Shown in pieces: positions 43,729 through 52,216 of a DNA stretch of 55,854 bases (position 1 is the first letter of the stretch; every line of letters begins with the position of its first letter). Source of the DNA: an uncultured Clostridia bacterium (lineage in GTDB: Bacteria > Bacillota > Clostridia > UBA1381); NCBI GenBank assembly GCA_934444735.1, contig CAKSDE010000019.1:1-55854 (forward strand). The letters are read 5' to 3'. Under the pieces are notes generated by a model. It was not told the DNA's origin. It made no database searches and was given only the letters and a program-made list of their open reading frames with translations. A program made the position numbers and the translations under genes.

Positions 43729-44601
43729 TTATAAAAACAAACACGTCCCGACAAAGCACATTGCTGTTCCTATGTACTGTTGTTTGGTAAGCTTTGTCTT
43801 AAATACAATCCTGTCAGCTACAACCGATAAGATAACAGTTCCTCCCGTTATAAGAGGATAAAGCACCGTTGCCGGAATATTCACCGCGCCGTTAAGTTGG
43901 CAAACATAAGAAACCCCACCAACAACTGCCGAAGCAAAAAATATCAGCCAATTTTTGCCGCAGAATAAATTTGCAACATTTTCTGTCTTTCGCGGTTTTA
44001 AAATAAGCATTGATACTCCGCAGACTATAGTTCTTTCAACCGCACTCCAAAACACAAAATTCTCAGATGAAACCGTTTTATATACATCGTTTATCTGATG
44101 CATTTTGCTTATCACACTCACCGCACCATTCATGAAAAACACAGCAATGCAAAGCCATATTTTTTTATCAATCTTTTGATTTTTATCAAAATCGCTTATA
44201 AATATAGCAACAACAATTACAATGCATCCTATAATCCTCAGCATCGAGACTTCCTCACCCAAAAACGCAACACCCCATATATACGGAACCAACATTCCGC
44301 CTGCCATCAGGAAAATGGTATACATAGACATATTGCCATACTTCATAATTTTAAATCCCGTCAAAAGATATGCAAAGTTAAAAATAAACATTCCCGACGC
44401 CATCAAGAAAGAATACCACGAAAAACTTATCCTGAATCCGCTTATAAGATAAAAGGCTGCAACCGTGAATATTCCTGTAAATAAATTATAAACTAAGCCC
44501 GAACGCATACTCGCGCCCGCATTATTTTGATATTCTTTTTGCAGCACAAATCCAACAGCCAAAAGAATATCTGCAACAATAATTATTATATATGAACCCA
44601 T
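43729..44601 (-). CDS. EamA/DMT-superfamily membrane transporter
   Basis: 290 residues with about ten membrane segments in two EamA halves (about 1-140 and 150-290), a short loop of charged residues near 137-146 separating them. Substrate is unknown for most of the family. Last gene of the esterase-GH28 run, 17 nt behind the GH28-like gene, so uptake or export of a sugar or sugar acid from this pathway is possible but unproven. The RBS is weak (GAGAG), which suggests coupling to the gene before it. Confidence 0.85.
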   Translation of the reverse strand: MGSYIIIIVADILLAVGFVLQKEYQNNAGASMRSGLVYNLFTGIFTVAAFYLISGFRISFSWYSFLMASGMFIFNFAYLLTGFKIMKYGNMSMYTIFLMAGGMLVPYIWGVAFLGEEVSMLRIIGCIVIVVAIFISDFDKNQKIDKKIWLCIAVFFMNGAVSVISKMHQINDVYKTVSSENFVFWSAVERTIVCGVSMLILKPRKTENVANLFCGKNWLIFFASAVVGGVSYVCQLNGAVNIPATVLYPLITGGTVILSVVADRIVFKTKLTKQQYIGTAMCFVGTCLFL

Positions 44602-44618
44602 ACTATATACACTCTCTA

Positions 44619-45977
44619 TTATTCTTTAACCGTTAATTTTCTGCATTTTCCGCGTACAAGCTCTGAAAAGTTTTCCGCATAAACCGATTCAAGTCTGATT
44701 TCTCCAACATCAGGCTTATCAGTTATATCGATAAGTGCCTCCGCCGGTTTTGCCGAATGTGCACTTATATTGCTGAGTTTTATTCTGTCAACCCTGGCAT
44801 TTCCTTCAATTTCAAATAAATGCTCTTTTGCATTGCCGAGTCCGCCGTCTGTAACGTACACTCCGTCTACGGTTAAATCTTCTATATGAGTCGGAGTCAT
44901 TCCTTCATATACATGGCTTAAATATCCACCGCCCTCTCTTACGGTAAGGAGCCTGAATTCATCACTATCTGACTCTGCACATACATCTTTAATTGTTATA
45001 TTTCTTATATTTCCGCCCAAGCAGAATATAAAGGGCTGGATTCTTTCAAATAAATTATCTGCTTGTTTCAATCTGACATTTTCAATATAGATATTCTTAA
45101 AAAGACCGCCTTTTGCTTCAGGGTGCTCGAAGTTAAACCACGGATTTATATAAAAACCGCAGCATCGTACACTTCCCATAACATTCTTTATTGTGACATT
45201 TTCAAGTACACCCTTATCTCTGCATAAAAGACGAATTGCCTGGTGTGCACCATCATGCAATATAACCCCGTCTATCAGTACATCACGTATAGACGAAACA
45301 TTGTCTCCTTCATCAGTATTTATCGCTATGAAATCATCACCGCCTCGACCATAAATGTTCTTAAGTCTTAGGTTCTGACCGGGTCCATGAAAATGCAAAC
45401 CGTCCTGATTTGTCTCTTTTACTATATGCGGAAGCGGTATATTTATGTTGTTCATATATACATTTTCCCAATTTCCCATAAGCAGTGCATAACGCTTTTG
45501 ATCACAAATTGTAACATCATACATAACTAAATTGCGAACGCCGAAAAATCTCATACAAGTAAGCATTTCCGAGCACCCCCGCCCTTTTGGCAATTGTTTT
45601 TCAGTTGGAGGGGTCATGCCTTGATTAAGACAATTCTGATTATACGTTCCACCTTTTAGAGTTATATTTACATTTTTTATTTCTGTTTCCGAAATATCAT
45701 GATTTTTTATAACTGCATCATCGGAGCCTGCTTTCAAGAAAAATCCGCAGCTACTGTTAATACACTCTATAGTAGTGTTTGAGTGCACCTCAATCCCCCT
45801 TATGAGCGCTGCTCCATCCATTATAAGATGCAGACTTCCCCATTCCGGTGCCTTGTCCAAAATGCTTTGAAGTATCTCTGTTTCATCTGTTCCTCCTCCC
45901 AACAGTACATCGCTGTCCAATTTTAAATACTCACTGGCGTAAACAGTATAACGCCCCATCGAAGCTTTAATCTCCAT
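44619..45977 (-). CDS. GH28-like right-handed beta-helix hydrolase, cytosolic
   Basis: 452 residues, no signal peptide. The beta-helix carries the GH28 (polygalacturonase-type) active-site pattern in order: N190-Q-D192, the pair D214-D215 in GRGGDDFIAI, H245 in DGAHQAI and R249 in AIRL, where the family usually has RIK. So the catalytic aspartates are kept while the last motif deviates. It may remove a uronic acid, rhamnose or related unit from imported oligosaccharides; specificity cannot be read off. AAGGATT precedes the ATG. Second gene of the esterase run. Confidence 0.82.
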   Translation of the reverse strand: MEIKASMGRYTVYASEYLKLDSDVLLGGGTDETEILQSILDKAPEWGSLHLIMDGAALIRGIEVHSNTTIECINSSCGFFLKAGSDDAVIKNHDISETEIKNVNITLKGGTYNQNCLNQGMTPPTEKQLPKGRGCSEMLTCMRFFGVRNLVMYDVTICDQKRYALLMGNWENVYMNNINIPLPHIVKETNQDGLHFHGPGQNLRLKNIYGRGGDDFIAINTDEGDNVSSIRDVLIDGVILHDGAHQAIRLLCRDKGVLENVTIKNVMGSVRCCGFYINPWFNFEHPEAKGGLFKNIYIENVRLKQADNLFERIQPFIFCLGGNIRNITIKDVCAESDSDEFRLLTVREGGGYLSHVYEGMTPTHIEDLTVDGVYVTDGGLGNAKEHLFEIEGNARVDRIKLSNISAHSAKPAEALIDITDKPDVGEIRLESVYAENFSELVRGKCRKLTVKE

Positions 45978-46075
45978 TTTTTAATCCTTCTTTCGTAAAA
46001 TTTGTTTTATATAGCAAAGCATTTTCGCTGACTTTACAACAGCAAAACTGCATCGATAGACTCGTAATTCATCTA

Positions 46076-46756
46076 TCAAAACCAACTTGACGCCACTTCT
46101 TCAACAATATCAAAATTTGTTCTTCTCTGTTTTAATATCCATTCAATCAAGTTTTGATTTTTATATGCTTCATAAATACCATCACCATGTCCAAAGCCTT
46201 GTAAAAGGCAAAATTTTACAGAGCCACCCGCCTCTTGAATTTTATCAACCATCATTTTTGAATTGATAGGTTTTACAGCATCATCATCTGCACCATGATA
46301 TGCCCAAACGGGTGTATTAACCAATTTCTGAGCACGCCATTCCATTCCTCCGCCACTAACAGGAGCAATTGCCGAGAAAAAATCAGGGAATGTCATACCC
46401 ATTTCCCACGTACCATATCCTCCCATACTCGAACCGGTAATGCATATTCTGTCTTTTTTTATTCGGTATTGCTCAATTATGTTATCAATCAGTTTTTTTA
46501 AATCAACAACAATATTGTTCCATACAAACATTTCAGGACATTGCGGACACAGAACAATAGCATCTATTTCTCTGCCCTCTTTTATAATACGCGGTACACC
46601 ATTGCGTTCCAAATGTTCCAATTGTGCCCTGCGCACTCCTCTCTCTCCTGCACCGTGTAAGTAAATCAGAAGAGGGAGTTCGTCACTCATATTATCCGGA
46701 ATATAAAGCCGATAACCAAGATATTTTTCACTTTTTTCACTTTCAATAATTTTCAT
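46076..46756 (-). CDS. Alpha/beta-hydrolase esterase (prolyl-oligopeptidase/feruloyl-esterase-like)
   Basis: 226 residues from the ATG at 46756 behind AGAAGGAAAAGG; the in-frame ATG at 46801 lacks an RBS. Oxyanion-hole motif LHGAGERG (34-41), nucleophile S110 in TGSSMGGYG, acid in HGADDDAVKP and base in GFGHGDG. No signal peptide. Such proteins remove acyl groups or aromatic esters from carbohydrates. First gene of an esterase-GH28-transporter run whose promoter carries the same repeat operator as the GH38 operon, so both runs are likely induced together. Confidence 0.85.
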   Translation of the reverse strand: MKIIESEKSEKYLGYRLYIPDNMSDELPLLIYLHGAGERGVRRAQLEHLERNGVPRIIKEGREIDAIVLCPQCPEMFVWNNIVVDLKKLIDNIIEQYRIKKDRICITGSSMGGYGTWEMGMTFPDFFSAIAPVSGGGMEWRAQKLVNTPVWAYHGADDDAVKPINSKMMVDKIQEAGGSVKFCLLQGFGHGDGIYEAYKNQNLIEWILKQRRTNFDIVEEVASSWF

Positions 46757-46814
46757 AAACCTTTTCCTTCTAATTTTAACTCTGGCTCCTAATAATGTCA
46801 TTAAAACTATTTTT

Positions 46815-46879
46815 ATTATATATCGTGATGCTGCGAATTACAAGTCGTATACTGATATTTTTATATAGTATACTGACAT
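46815..46879 (-). promoter_or_regulatory. Promoter of the esterase operon with the same 21-bp-spaced operator
   Basis: Minus strand: TTGTAA (46843-46838), 17-bp spacer, TATAAT (46820-46815). On the plus strand GTATACTGATAT (46847-46858) and GTATACTGACAT (46868-46879) are 21 bp apart. Spacing to the -35, linker and flanks closely match 42507-42571 although the genes downstream are unrelated. Confidence 0.75.
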
Positions 46880-46925
46880 TTAGAAACAACAATAAAGAGT
46901 GGTATAGTAAAGAACTCTAAAAAAG

Positions 46926-47105
46926 GGGGTCAAGACATCATCGAACTACCGATATTTTGCTAAATAGTGTATGAGGGGGGTATAAATCACAAATCACCTG
47001 TTGTAAAACAGGTGATTTGATGGATTTAAATTATGCCTGAAATGCAAAAAATCGCTTGAAATCAAGCGATTTTTCTTGTATCAATTTTAGCGTTACGCTA
47101 TGTGT
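46926..47105. repeat. Dispersed mobile-element end repeat, copy A
   Basis: About 180 bp similar to 55017-55202. It is weaker in the first half (shared ATCGAACTRCCGATATTTTG) and nearly identical in the second (an AAAAATCGCTTG...CAAGCGATTTTT hairpin followed by TTTTAGCGTTACGCTATG). It lies directly downstream of a recombinase tail, as expected for the end of an integrative element. Confidence 0.75.
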
Positions 47106-47193
47106 CTGAACAATATTTTTGATACAATTCTTCAAATTGTTTTCAAATAAGGTTTTACCCCCCTTAAAACAATTTAACAAAACGTCAAATCTT

Positions 47194-47364
47194 CTATAAA
47201 AAATATTCCTTTTCCATCCCATCCTTAAACTCAAATACCACCCTATCCATATATACCGATATTTTTTCAACAGTGCCGTTAAACAGTTCTTCATCAAAAT
47301 CCTGCAATATATCACTTTGCTTCAAAGTCTGTATGAATTTTTTACACTGTTCATTCTGTGCCCT
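47194..47364 (-). pseudogene. C-terminal remnant of a serine recombinase
   Basis: About 56 residues ending FDEELFNGTVEKISVYMDRV then VFEFKDGMEKEYFL. This reads like the C-terminal tail of large serine recombinases of integrative elements. The catalytic and DNA-binding parts are gone; the frame upstream merges into unrelated sequence near 47365. Non-functional remnant. Confidence 0.65.
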
Positions 47365-47385
47365 CCCAGCAAAAATGGACACAAA

Positions 47386-47579
47386 AAAGCTTCAAAAAAC
47401 GAAATGAATCGCAGTATTTCGTTATCACTGCACTCAATTGATATAGATATCTTTCGTTGAGTACATTTTGTATGTTCAAAAGACTCAATAGAGTTAATGA
47501 TTAGATTGTATATAATACTGTCAAAATCAGTTTCAAAAATTTTTTTATATGCTATTATTCCATCGGTAAAAAAATCCAA
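47386..47579 (-). pseudogene. Fragment of a GHKL-type (histidine-kinase-like) ATPase
   Basis: The residues DFDSIIYNLIINSIESFEHT match the N-box of GHKL ATPases, but the G-boxes are missing. The frame starts from a TTG without RBS and ends in sequence unrelated to the family, so it is a broken piece of a larger gene. Confidence 0.5.
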
Positions 47580-47581
47580 CT

Positions 47582-47671
47582 CTACAGCTCCTCCATAATA
47601 CCTGATGTTACATCATTACTCATATTTGGAATCACATATCCGGCGTTCGTTTTTGTTAATTCATTACTCAT
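47582..47671 (-). pseudogene. 29-residue N-terminal fragment of an integrative-element protein
   Basis: ATG with AAGGAAAT upstream; the product starts MSNELTKTNAGYVIPNMSND and stops after 29 residues. The opening looks like the start of a longer protein common on Firmicute conjugative elements or phages, of which the rest is absent here. I recognise only the opening; treat the assignment as tentative. Confidence 0.45.
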
Positions 47672-47714
47672 AATACAATTTCCTTTCCATCTTTTAAAAT
47701 ATATTAACTTATTT

Positions 47715-47818
47715 AAGGTTGAAGAAAAATTGTTTACAGTGCTGTTTTGAAAAATGCAGACGTATAAACATACTTCAAATTTTGAAAAATAGTGCTGTAG
47801 ACAATTTTAATCAACCTT
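47715..47818. repeat. 104-bp imperfect inverted repeat
   Basis: Arms of about 28 bp, AAGGTTGA...TACAGTGCT against AGTGCTGTA...TCAACCTT, match at roughly 24 positions. The element ends 7 bp from the 3' end of the frameshifted gene that follows. Probably a small insertion or a large terminator-like palindrome. Confidence 0.6.
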
Positions 47819-48187
47819 TACTTTTCCTTATTCCTATGGTTACCTTATCAAATACATTCACTTTGCCCTCAAGCCAATCGGGAATTTGGTCATCATTATC
47901 TGCCATCTGCTCCTTTACAAATGCCGATAGCGAATTGGCATTCACCGTTTCGGTAATCAGTGAACCGTATCCCTCGTTTTTGAGTGCCTCATACAATTAT
48001 CCGTAAACTCACCCAACAATTCACACCCCAGCAGGTCAAGCGTTTCAATGCTCTGCTGTGAAATTGGAACGCTCCATGCCTTTTCCTCCGGATGCCACTG
48101 CCGACCGGGTATTCTTTTTATGCTTTCTTTAAAGATATAGCTGTCATATAACAGGATTTTGCCATCCTTAATAATTGCGTGCATCAT
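47811..48187 (-). pseudogene. Frameshifted mobile-element protein (HARP-like N-terminus)
   Basis: Two frames join. Residues 1-64 (MMHAIIKDGKILLYDSYIF to LLGCELLGEFTDN) read in one frame, and from about 47995 the sequence continues in another (YEALKNEGYGSLITETVNAN to RKSKG). One missing base near 47990-47997 explains it. The first part resembles the strand-rich domain with RQWHPEEKAWSVP found near helicase-like proteins. GGAAG RBS upstream; follows the HTH pseudogene by 27 nt. Confidence 0.65.
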
Positions 48188-48214
48188 TTTTTCTTCCTTT
48201 TGTGGCTCGGTATA

Positions 48215-48535
48215 TTAAAGTGAAAAGTCATGCAAAATGGATTCCAAGGCATTTCGAGTTTCGCCGTCTGTATTGGATATTGCGTCAAGCAACGCTTCTT
48301 TCTGCGCAGGCTTCAGATATTTTCTGCCTATGTAGTATCCTTCCGCAACTCGGACGCAGCCTCCGTTGCCACGGACAATTTCTATCGGATATGACCGGGT
48401 GAGCTCTATGATGTCATTGATAATGGTTCAGCGGCTGACACCAAACTCAAATGCAAGGTTTTTGATGTGTTCCGTACGTCTTTTGCATAAAACATTCAAA
48501 ATCGCATCACGCCTGTCACATGGCGTCATTTTCAT
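48215..48535 (-). pseudogene. DeoR-like HTH regulator interrupted by one in-frame TGA
   Basis: Translation from 48535 gives an N-terminal winged-helix start (RRDAILNVLCKRRTEHIKN, LAFEFGVSR), then TGA as codon 36 (48430-48428), then an intact continuation TIINDIIELTRSYPIEIV...GGCVRVAEGYYIGRKYL to a normal TAA. A single C-to-T change in an Arg CGA codon would account for it. Everything else about the gene is well preserved, so the lesion is recent or, less likely, the codon is read through. Confidence 0.7.
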
Positions 48536-48589
48536 ATTACTCACTCGTCACACCCCCTTTGCTTGACCTTTCGGATATATCATAAACTT

Positions 48590-48616
48590 CAAAGGTGCAA
48601 GGTTTTTGCACCTTTG
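48590..48616 (+). terminator. Terminator-like hairpin
   Basis: Perfect 11-bp stem (48590-48600 with 48606-48616), followed on the plus strand by T-rich DNA. No plus-strand gene ends nearby, so it is probably left over from the mobile element. Confidence 0.55.
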
Positions 48617-48652
48617 AAAAAGTTTTTTAAATTTTTTTGAAAAATAAAAACA

Positions 48653-48748
48653 GCCGACCGCATTCCGCAATTATTTCATACGGAATCAGGTCGGCTGACT
48701 ACTCTGGTAATTCTATTTTTTTGTGAGCAGATTAGTCTTTGCGAATCT
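48653..48748 (-). repeat. Dispersed repeat with terminator-like hairpin, copy 2 (inverted)
   Basis: Reverse complement of 22356-22456 with only scattered differences. It contains the 3' end of the small reading frame at 48732-48806 and the GCCGACC...GGTCGGC hairpin that would terminate it. Confidence 0.8.
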
Positions 48749-48806
48749 TTACAAGCAGCGATTTGATACTTTCACGCCGTTCGTAAACAGTCAAATTACC
48801 TCTCAC
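48732..48806 (-). CDS. Possible 24-residue small protein
   Basis: GTG start with AAGGAGGGC at good distance, product VRGNLTVYERRESIKSLL then VKIRKD, stop at 48732, hairpin terminator right after. The TVYERRESIKSLL stretch resembles the opening of HTH proteins of the kind broken at 48215-48535, so it may be a truncated relic rather than a real small protein. Confidence 0.35.
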   Translation of the reverse strand: MRGNLTVYERRESIKSLLVKIRKD

Positions 48807-48986
48807 AGCCTTTGCCCTCCTTTCTTGTCTTTTATAATACAGGGCAAAGGTATCAAGTTTTCATACCTTTTGAAAAAAAGTTTAAAAATTTTTTTCATTT
48901 CCGTTTCTCCAATCAAATAAGCCAAAAAATTTGATTGGTTGTGGCGGCGAACGACAAGAAATTTTTTTGTTTTCTCCATAGACAAA

Positions 48987-49022
48987 AAACAGCATCACTT
49001 AAGTTTGCCTGTGACGCTGTTT
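48987..49022 (-). terminator. Terminator of the metallophosphoesterase gene
   Basis: 12-bp arms (48987-48998 and 49011-49022) with one mismatch, followed by T residues on the minus strand. The 100 nt between it and the stop codon at 49107 hold nothing else. The DNA from 48807 to 48986 holds only an AT-rich CCAATCAAA...TTTGATTGG hairpin. Confidence 0.75.
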
Positions 49023-49106
49023 GCTTTTTAATATTTCTCATATAAGATAGATGTTTTTAGAGATTTCAACATCTTTTTTCATTCTATCGTTTCTAATTTT
49101 CGAGCC

Positions 49107-50246
49107 TTAGTATCCAGCCTCTCTATTTTCACCCGAGCCAACCCTGACAACATAAATCTTCCTCTCTTCTTTATCCACAGTCACGACGTCAAATAAAAGC
49201 TCCGTTTCATCGCCGTCACGGCGCATACGGTTTTTCGTTCCCTTATCATACATAACCGCATTACCCGTCAAAATAATCGGAATATCTTCATAGTAAACCA
49301 CGTCATCATAATGGTAATCGCCCACCAAAAAACCGATAATCTCACCCCGTCTATAACTTTTAAACGGCGCGTCCACCTTGCGTTCAAAATCACCCTCACC
49401 GAAGTTTTTGCTGTAATTTTCGCCGTTTTTATACGCCAGAACAATCTGTCTTAAAAGCTCCATATTCTTTGATATTTCGGGTGGATTGTCCGTCTCCCGT
49501 GGCAAAAGCAGTGAATGTGTCACAAACATCACACTCCAACCCGGCTCATCAAATTTAAGCGCACTGTTGCAAAACCAGTCTAATTGCTTTTGCGACATCG
49601 CAAAAAGCCATTGTGCCGGATATTTAAGCTTTCCCTCCTTATCGAAAATATACGGCACATCGCAAGCATCCAAAAATACATATCTGACTTTTTTCGCGCG
49701 GTCGTTATACATATAGTAAAGCGAGTGGTTGTCTCCGTCAAATTCGGCACCCAACTTGGGAAGGTGATTATAAAACAGATTATATAACTCTGTATGAGTC
49801 AAATGATTTGTCGCTTTGTCGGCAAAAATATACTGTGTATCCCAAATACTTCCATCATCATGATTGCCGTTTACTGGGAAATACGGCTCACGGTCAATCA
49901 GCGCTCGAAGCTCACGAAAACACTTCGTTTTGTACTCCTTGCACCCCTCATTTGTATAATCACCGCCTAAAATAAGCATGTCTGGCGCAACACGTTTTGC
50001 AATTTCTTTGTATGCACGCATAAGCCTTTTAAAACGTACCGTATGATTATGATTCAGGGCATAGTGAATGTCGGTCATAAATACAACTGTCGATGTTTTT
50101 TCGTTCTGACATTTTTGAATCTCATCAACACTCTTTAAAATTTCCTTTTCTATATAATCGGGATATTCTTTCTCCGATGAGAGTGGCATAGGCATATAGC
50201 CTATATCCTCATATCCGCACTCGCGATAAAATTCTTTTGGTTTCAT
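49107..50246 (-). CDS. Calcineurin-like metallophosphoesterase
   Basis: 379 residues, no signal peptide. All five metal motifs are present: TDIHYAL (D59, H61), GGDYT (D96), NGNHDDG (N128, H129), VTHSLLLP and GDYHYDD. The N-terminal 50 residues (FYRECGYEDIGYMPMPL) are an extension of unknown role. A cytosolic phosphodiesterase or phosphatase with unknown substrate; its place behind the glycan genes may mean a sugar phosphate, but no link is shown. AAGGAG precedes the ATG. Confidence 0.88.
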   Translation of the reverse strand: MKPKEFYRECGYEDIGYMPMPLSSEKEYPDYIEKEILKSVDEIQKCQNEKTSTVVFMTDIHYALNHNHTVRFKRLMRAYKEIAKRVAPDMLILGGDYTNEGCKEYKTKCFRELRALIDREPYFPVNGNHDDGSIWDTQYIFADKATNHLTHTELYNLFYNHLPKLGAEFDGDNHSLYYMYNDRAKKVRYVFLDACDVPYIFDKEGKLKYPAQWLFAMSQKQLDWFCNSALKFDEPGWSVMFVTHSLLLPRETDNPPEISKNMELLRQIVLAYKNGENYSKNFGEGDFERKVDAPFKSYRRGEIIGFLVGDYHYDDVVYYEDIPIILTGNAVMYDKGTKNRMRRDGDETELLFDVVTVDKEERKIYVVRVGSGENREAGY

Positions 50247-50303
50247 GACTGTTCTCCTTTATTTATTATCATATTATTTTTTATAATTTTACAAATTCAT
50301 AGA

Positions 50304-50808
50304 TTACTCCCATACTAACTTTTTTAATACAATTGCCGACTCACCGCCGACACAAATATCGCCCGTAACAACATCTTTTGTTTCGATGTTTTCATAACGG
50401 CAGCCGATCCTTATTCTCTGTTCCGCTTTATCGAAATTAACTATATACAGAAACCCCGGTTATATCAACTCCTGCAATATTATACATCAGATAAAATGAA
50501 TCCGATGAATTTATGTCCCCGATATATACATCTTGTTCCATCAAAACAATATCGGATGTAAACATTATGTTTTTTATGATATATTGAGTAAGTCCTATTT
50601 CTGCCTCGTTATTTGAAATTTCCAGACACATATCATCACCACTCTTATTTTTAATGGCTGCATTATTGTCCATTATATGCAGTCTGGCTTCGGCATATGC
50701 ATTATTAATATTATTATCTACCGCTTTTTTAAACTCCTGTGTTTCCGATAAGCCGTTAAAATCCTGTACGTAATTATGTTCAATTTCATATCTTTCACAA
50801 GAATTCAT
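50304..50808 (-). pseudogene. 3' remnant of a glycosidase-like gene, frameshifted
   Basis: From an ATG at 50808 about 120 residues read MNSCERYEIEHNYVQDFNGL to YLMYNIAGVDITG and then hit a stop. Shifting frame near 50455-50465 continues with LYIVNFDKAEQRIRIG and CRYENIETKDVVTGDICVGG to a stop at 50304. The YIVNF...VGGESAIVLKK ending is typical of the C-terminal beta-domain of glycosidases such as beta-galactosidases. The catalytic domain is absent. It abuts the truncated binding-protein gene, as if a deletion joined them. Confidence 0.6.
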
Positions 50809-50818
50809 ATTTGCAACC

Positions 50819-52216
50819 TTACCACTCATCAACAGGCGATGTACCATACTCACACTTTGCCTTAAATTCCGCTTTTACATTGGCAATGTTCGCGATTTCT
50901 GAATTGATATCATCAACATTTGGTACAAAACCCAATGCAGGTGACTTTCTTGCCTTGTCATTCATCTCAGCGGTCTGTTCCCAGACATCGGCAGATTGAC
51001 CCTCCATCACAAACGCATTGAACTGATTACCGTATCTCCAAGCATTCTGAGCTATTTTTTCGTATCCCGAATCCTTGATTTCCTTTGCCGTCCCGTCAGC
51101 ATTCTTTGTATAATGCTTACCTTCAATCCCCCAGCAAAGTGTATTATAAAGTTCTTTATTTGTATTAAGCATATATATAAGCTTAATTGCCTCGTCGGGG
51201 TGCTTTGTATTTGCTCCCACAGATGTCATTGTTGCAAGTGCACTCTTGCGCCCAACATACGGCTCTGCACAGAACGCATATGCCGGTTCTTCCCCGTCAT
51301 GCTGATTTTTGTAGTATATGTCCTGTCCCAGCTTCCATGTTGTCTGTATCATAGCGTACATATTTTCCGCCTCAGATGAAGACACATCACTTGCAGAGGC
51401 AACGTCACTTCTGATATATCCCTTCTGATACCAATCACTCATCACCTCACATCCATACCTTCCTTCCTCTGTTAAATCATACATAAATAGTTCATCCGAG
51501 CTCCCGTCTTTTCTTATTGCAACACCGCTGACAATCTCTTCATTGACGTTTGCAAAAGCCGGGTTAAACGCCCTGATTGTATAAAGATCCGGTCTTTTTT
51601 CCTTGATTTTTGCCAGTTCTTGAGTGAGCTTTTCCATATACACCTTTGCGGTTTCAAGATTTGTATTGTTAACCGCCAGTTTCTCCAATCCCTCTAAATC
51701 AACTCCACATTCTTCAGCCACCTTTTTGTTCATCTGAATACAGGTCGGGTTGGAAATAACCTGAATACACGGAATACCATAAATCTTGCCGTTTACCATC
51801 GCAGACTGAATATAATAATCCTCGATTACATCGCTCATTTTAACCGTTGAGCCGTCGCTCATCTTGATATTTTCCATCTTCTCTGTAATATCATACAAGC
51901 CGCCCATTGAAACAGCTGTCTGATAATCGTTTACATAACCCGTAAAATACAAGTCAACAGGCTCGCCCGATGCCATTTTCATCTTTGTCTTTTCGGTAAA
52001 TGACGCACTGTCTATGTACTGAATGTCAAGCTTCATGCCCAATTCGGGCTTCAGCAGTTCGTTAACCTTTTCCATTACCGTGTCGTGATCCACCGGCTTT
52101 TCACCTATGCATACCCATGTAAGTGTATCCGAACCTTCGTTTTTGCAGCCGGTAAGTCCAACAGCCATTGTCGCAGCAACAGACAGACACAGTGCTGTCG
52201 AAATAATTTTTTTCAC
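50819..52216 (-). CDS. Family 1 extracellular sugar-binding lipoprotein, C-terminally shortened
   Basis: 465 residues. Lipobox LTGC (lipidated C24), then an ABC sugar-binding protein of the LplA/DUF3502-like group (DLYFTGYVNDYQTAV, NGKIYGIPCIQVISNPTCIQ, VGANTKHPDEAIKLI, GIEGKHYTKNADG). Relatives usually run some 30-60 residues further with a helical ending; this one stops at TSPVDEW. No permease or ATPase genes are present, so it is an orphan. It may work with a distant transporter or be inactive. Start is GTG with GGAGGAATATTT upstream. It ends 10 nt from the glycosidase remnant, supporting a deletion. Confidence 0.85.
   Translation of the reverse strand: MKKIISTALCLSVAATMAVGLTGCKNEGSDTLTWVCIGEKPVDHDTVMEKVNELLKPELGMKLDIQYIDSASFTEKTKMKMASGEPVDLYFTGYVNDYQTAVSMGGLYDITEKMENIKMSDGSTVKMSDVIEDYYIQSAMVNGKIYGIPCIQVISNPTCIQMNKKVAEECGVDLEGLEKLAVNNTNLETAKVYMEKLTQELAKIKEKRPDLYTIRAFNPAFANVNEEIVSGVAIRKDGSSDELFMYDLTEEGRYGCEVMSDWYQKGYIRSDVASASDVSSSEAENMYAMIQTTWKLGQDIYYKNQHDGEEPAYAFCAEPYVGRKSALATMTSVGANTKHPDEAIKLIYMLNTNKELYNTLCWGIEGKHYTKNADGTAKEIKDSGYEKIAQNAWRYGNQFNAFVMEGQSADVWEQTAEMNDKARKSPALGFVPNVDDINSEIANIANVKAEFKAKCEYGTSPVDEW

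Noticed and set aside
47031..47315. 94-codon minus-strand frame overlapping the recombinase tail and copy A repeat
   Set aside because: Out of frame with the recognisable recombinase tail and reads through the CGCTTG...CAAGCG hairpin; a shadow of the real remnant.
48803..48985. 60-codon minus-strand reading frame (MSMEKTKKFLVV...)
   Set aside because: Covers AT-rich DNA with a CCAATCAAA hairpin, low complexity, no RBS at the start; no family resemblance.
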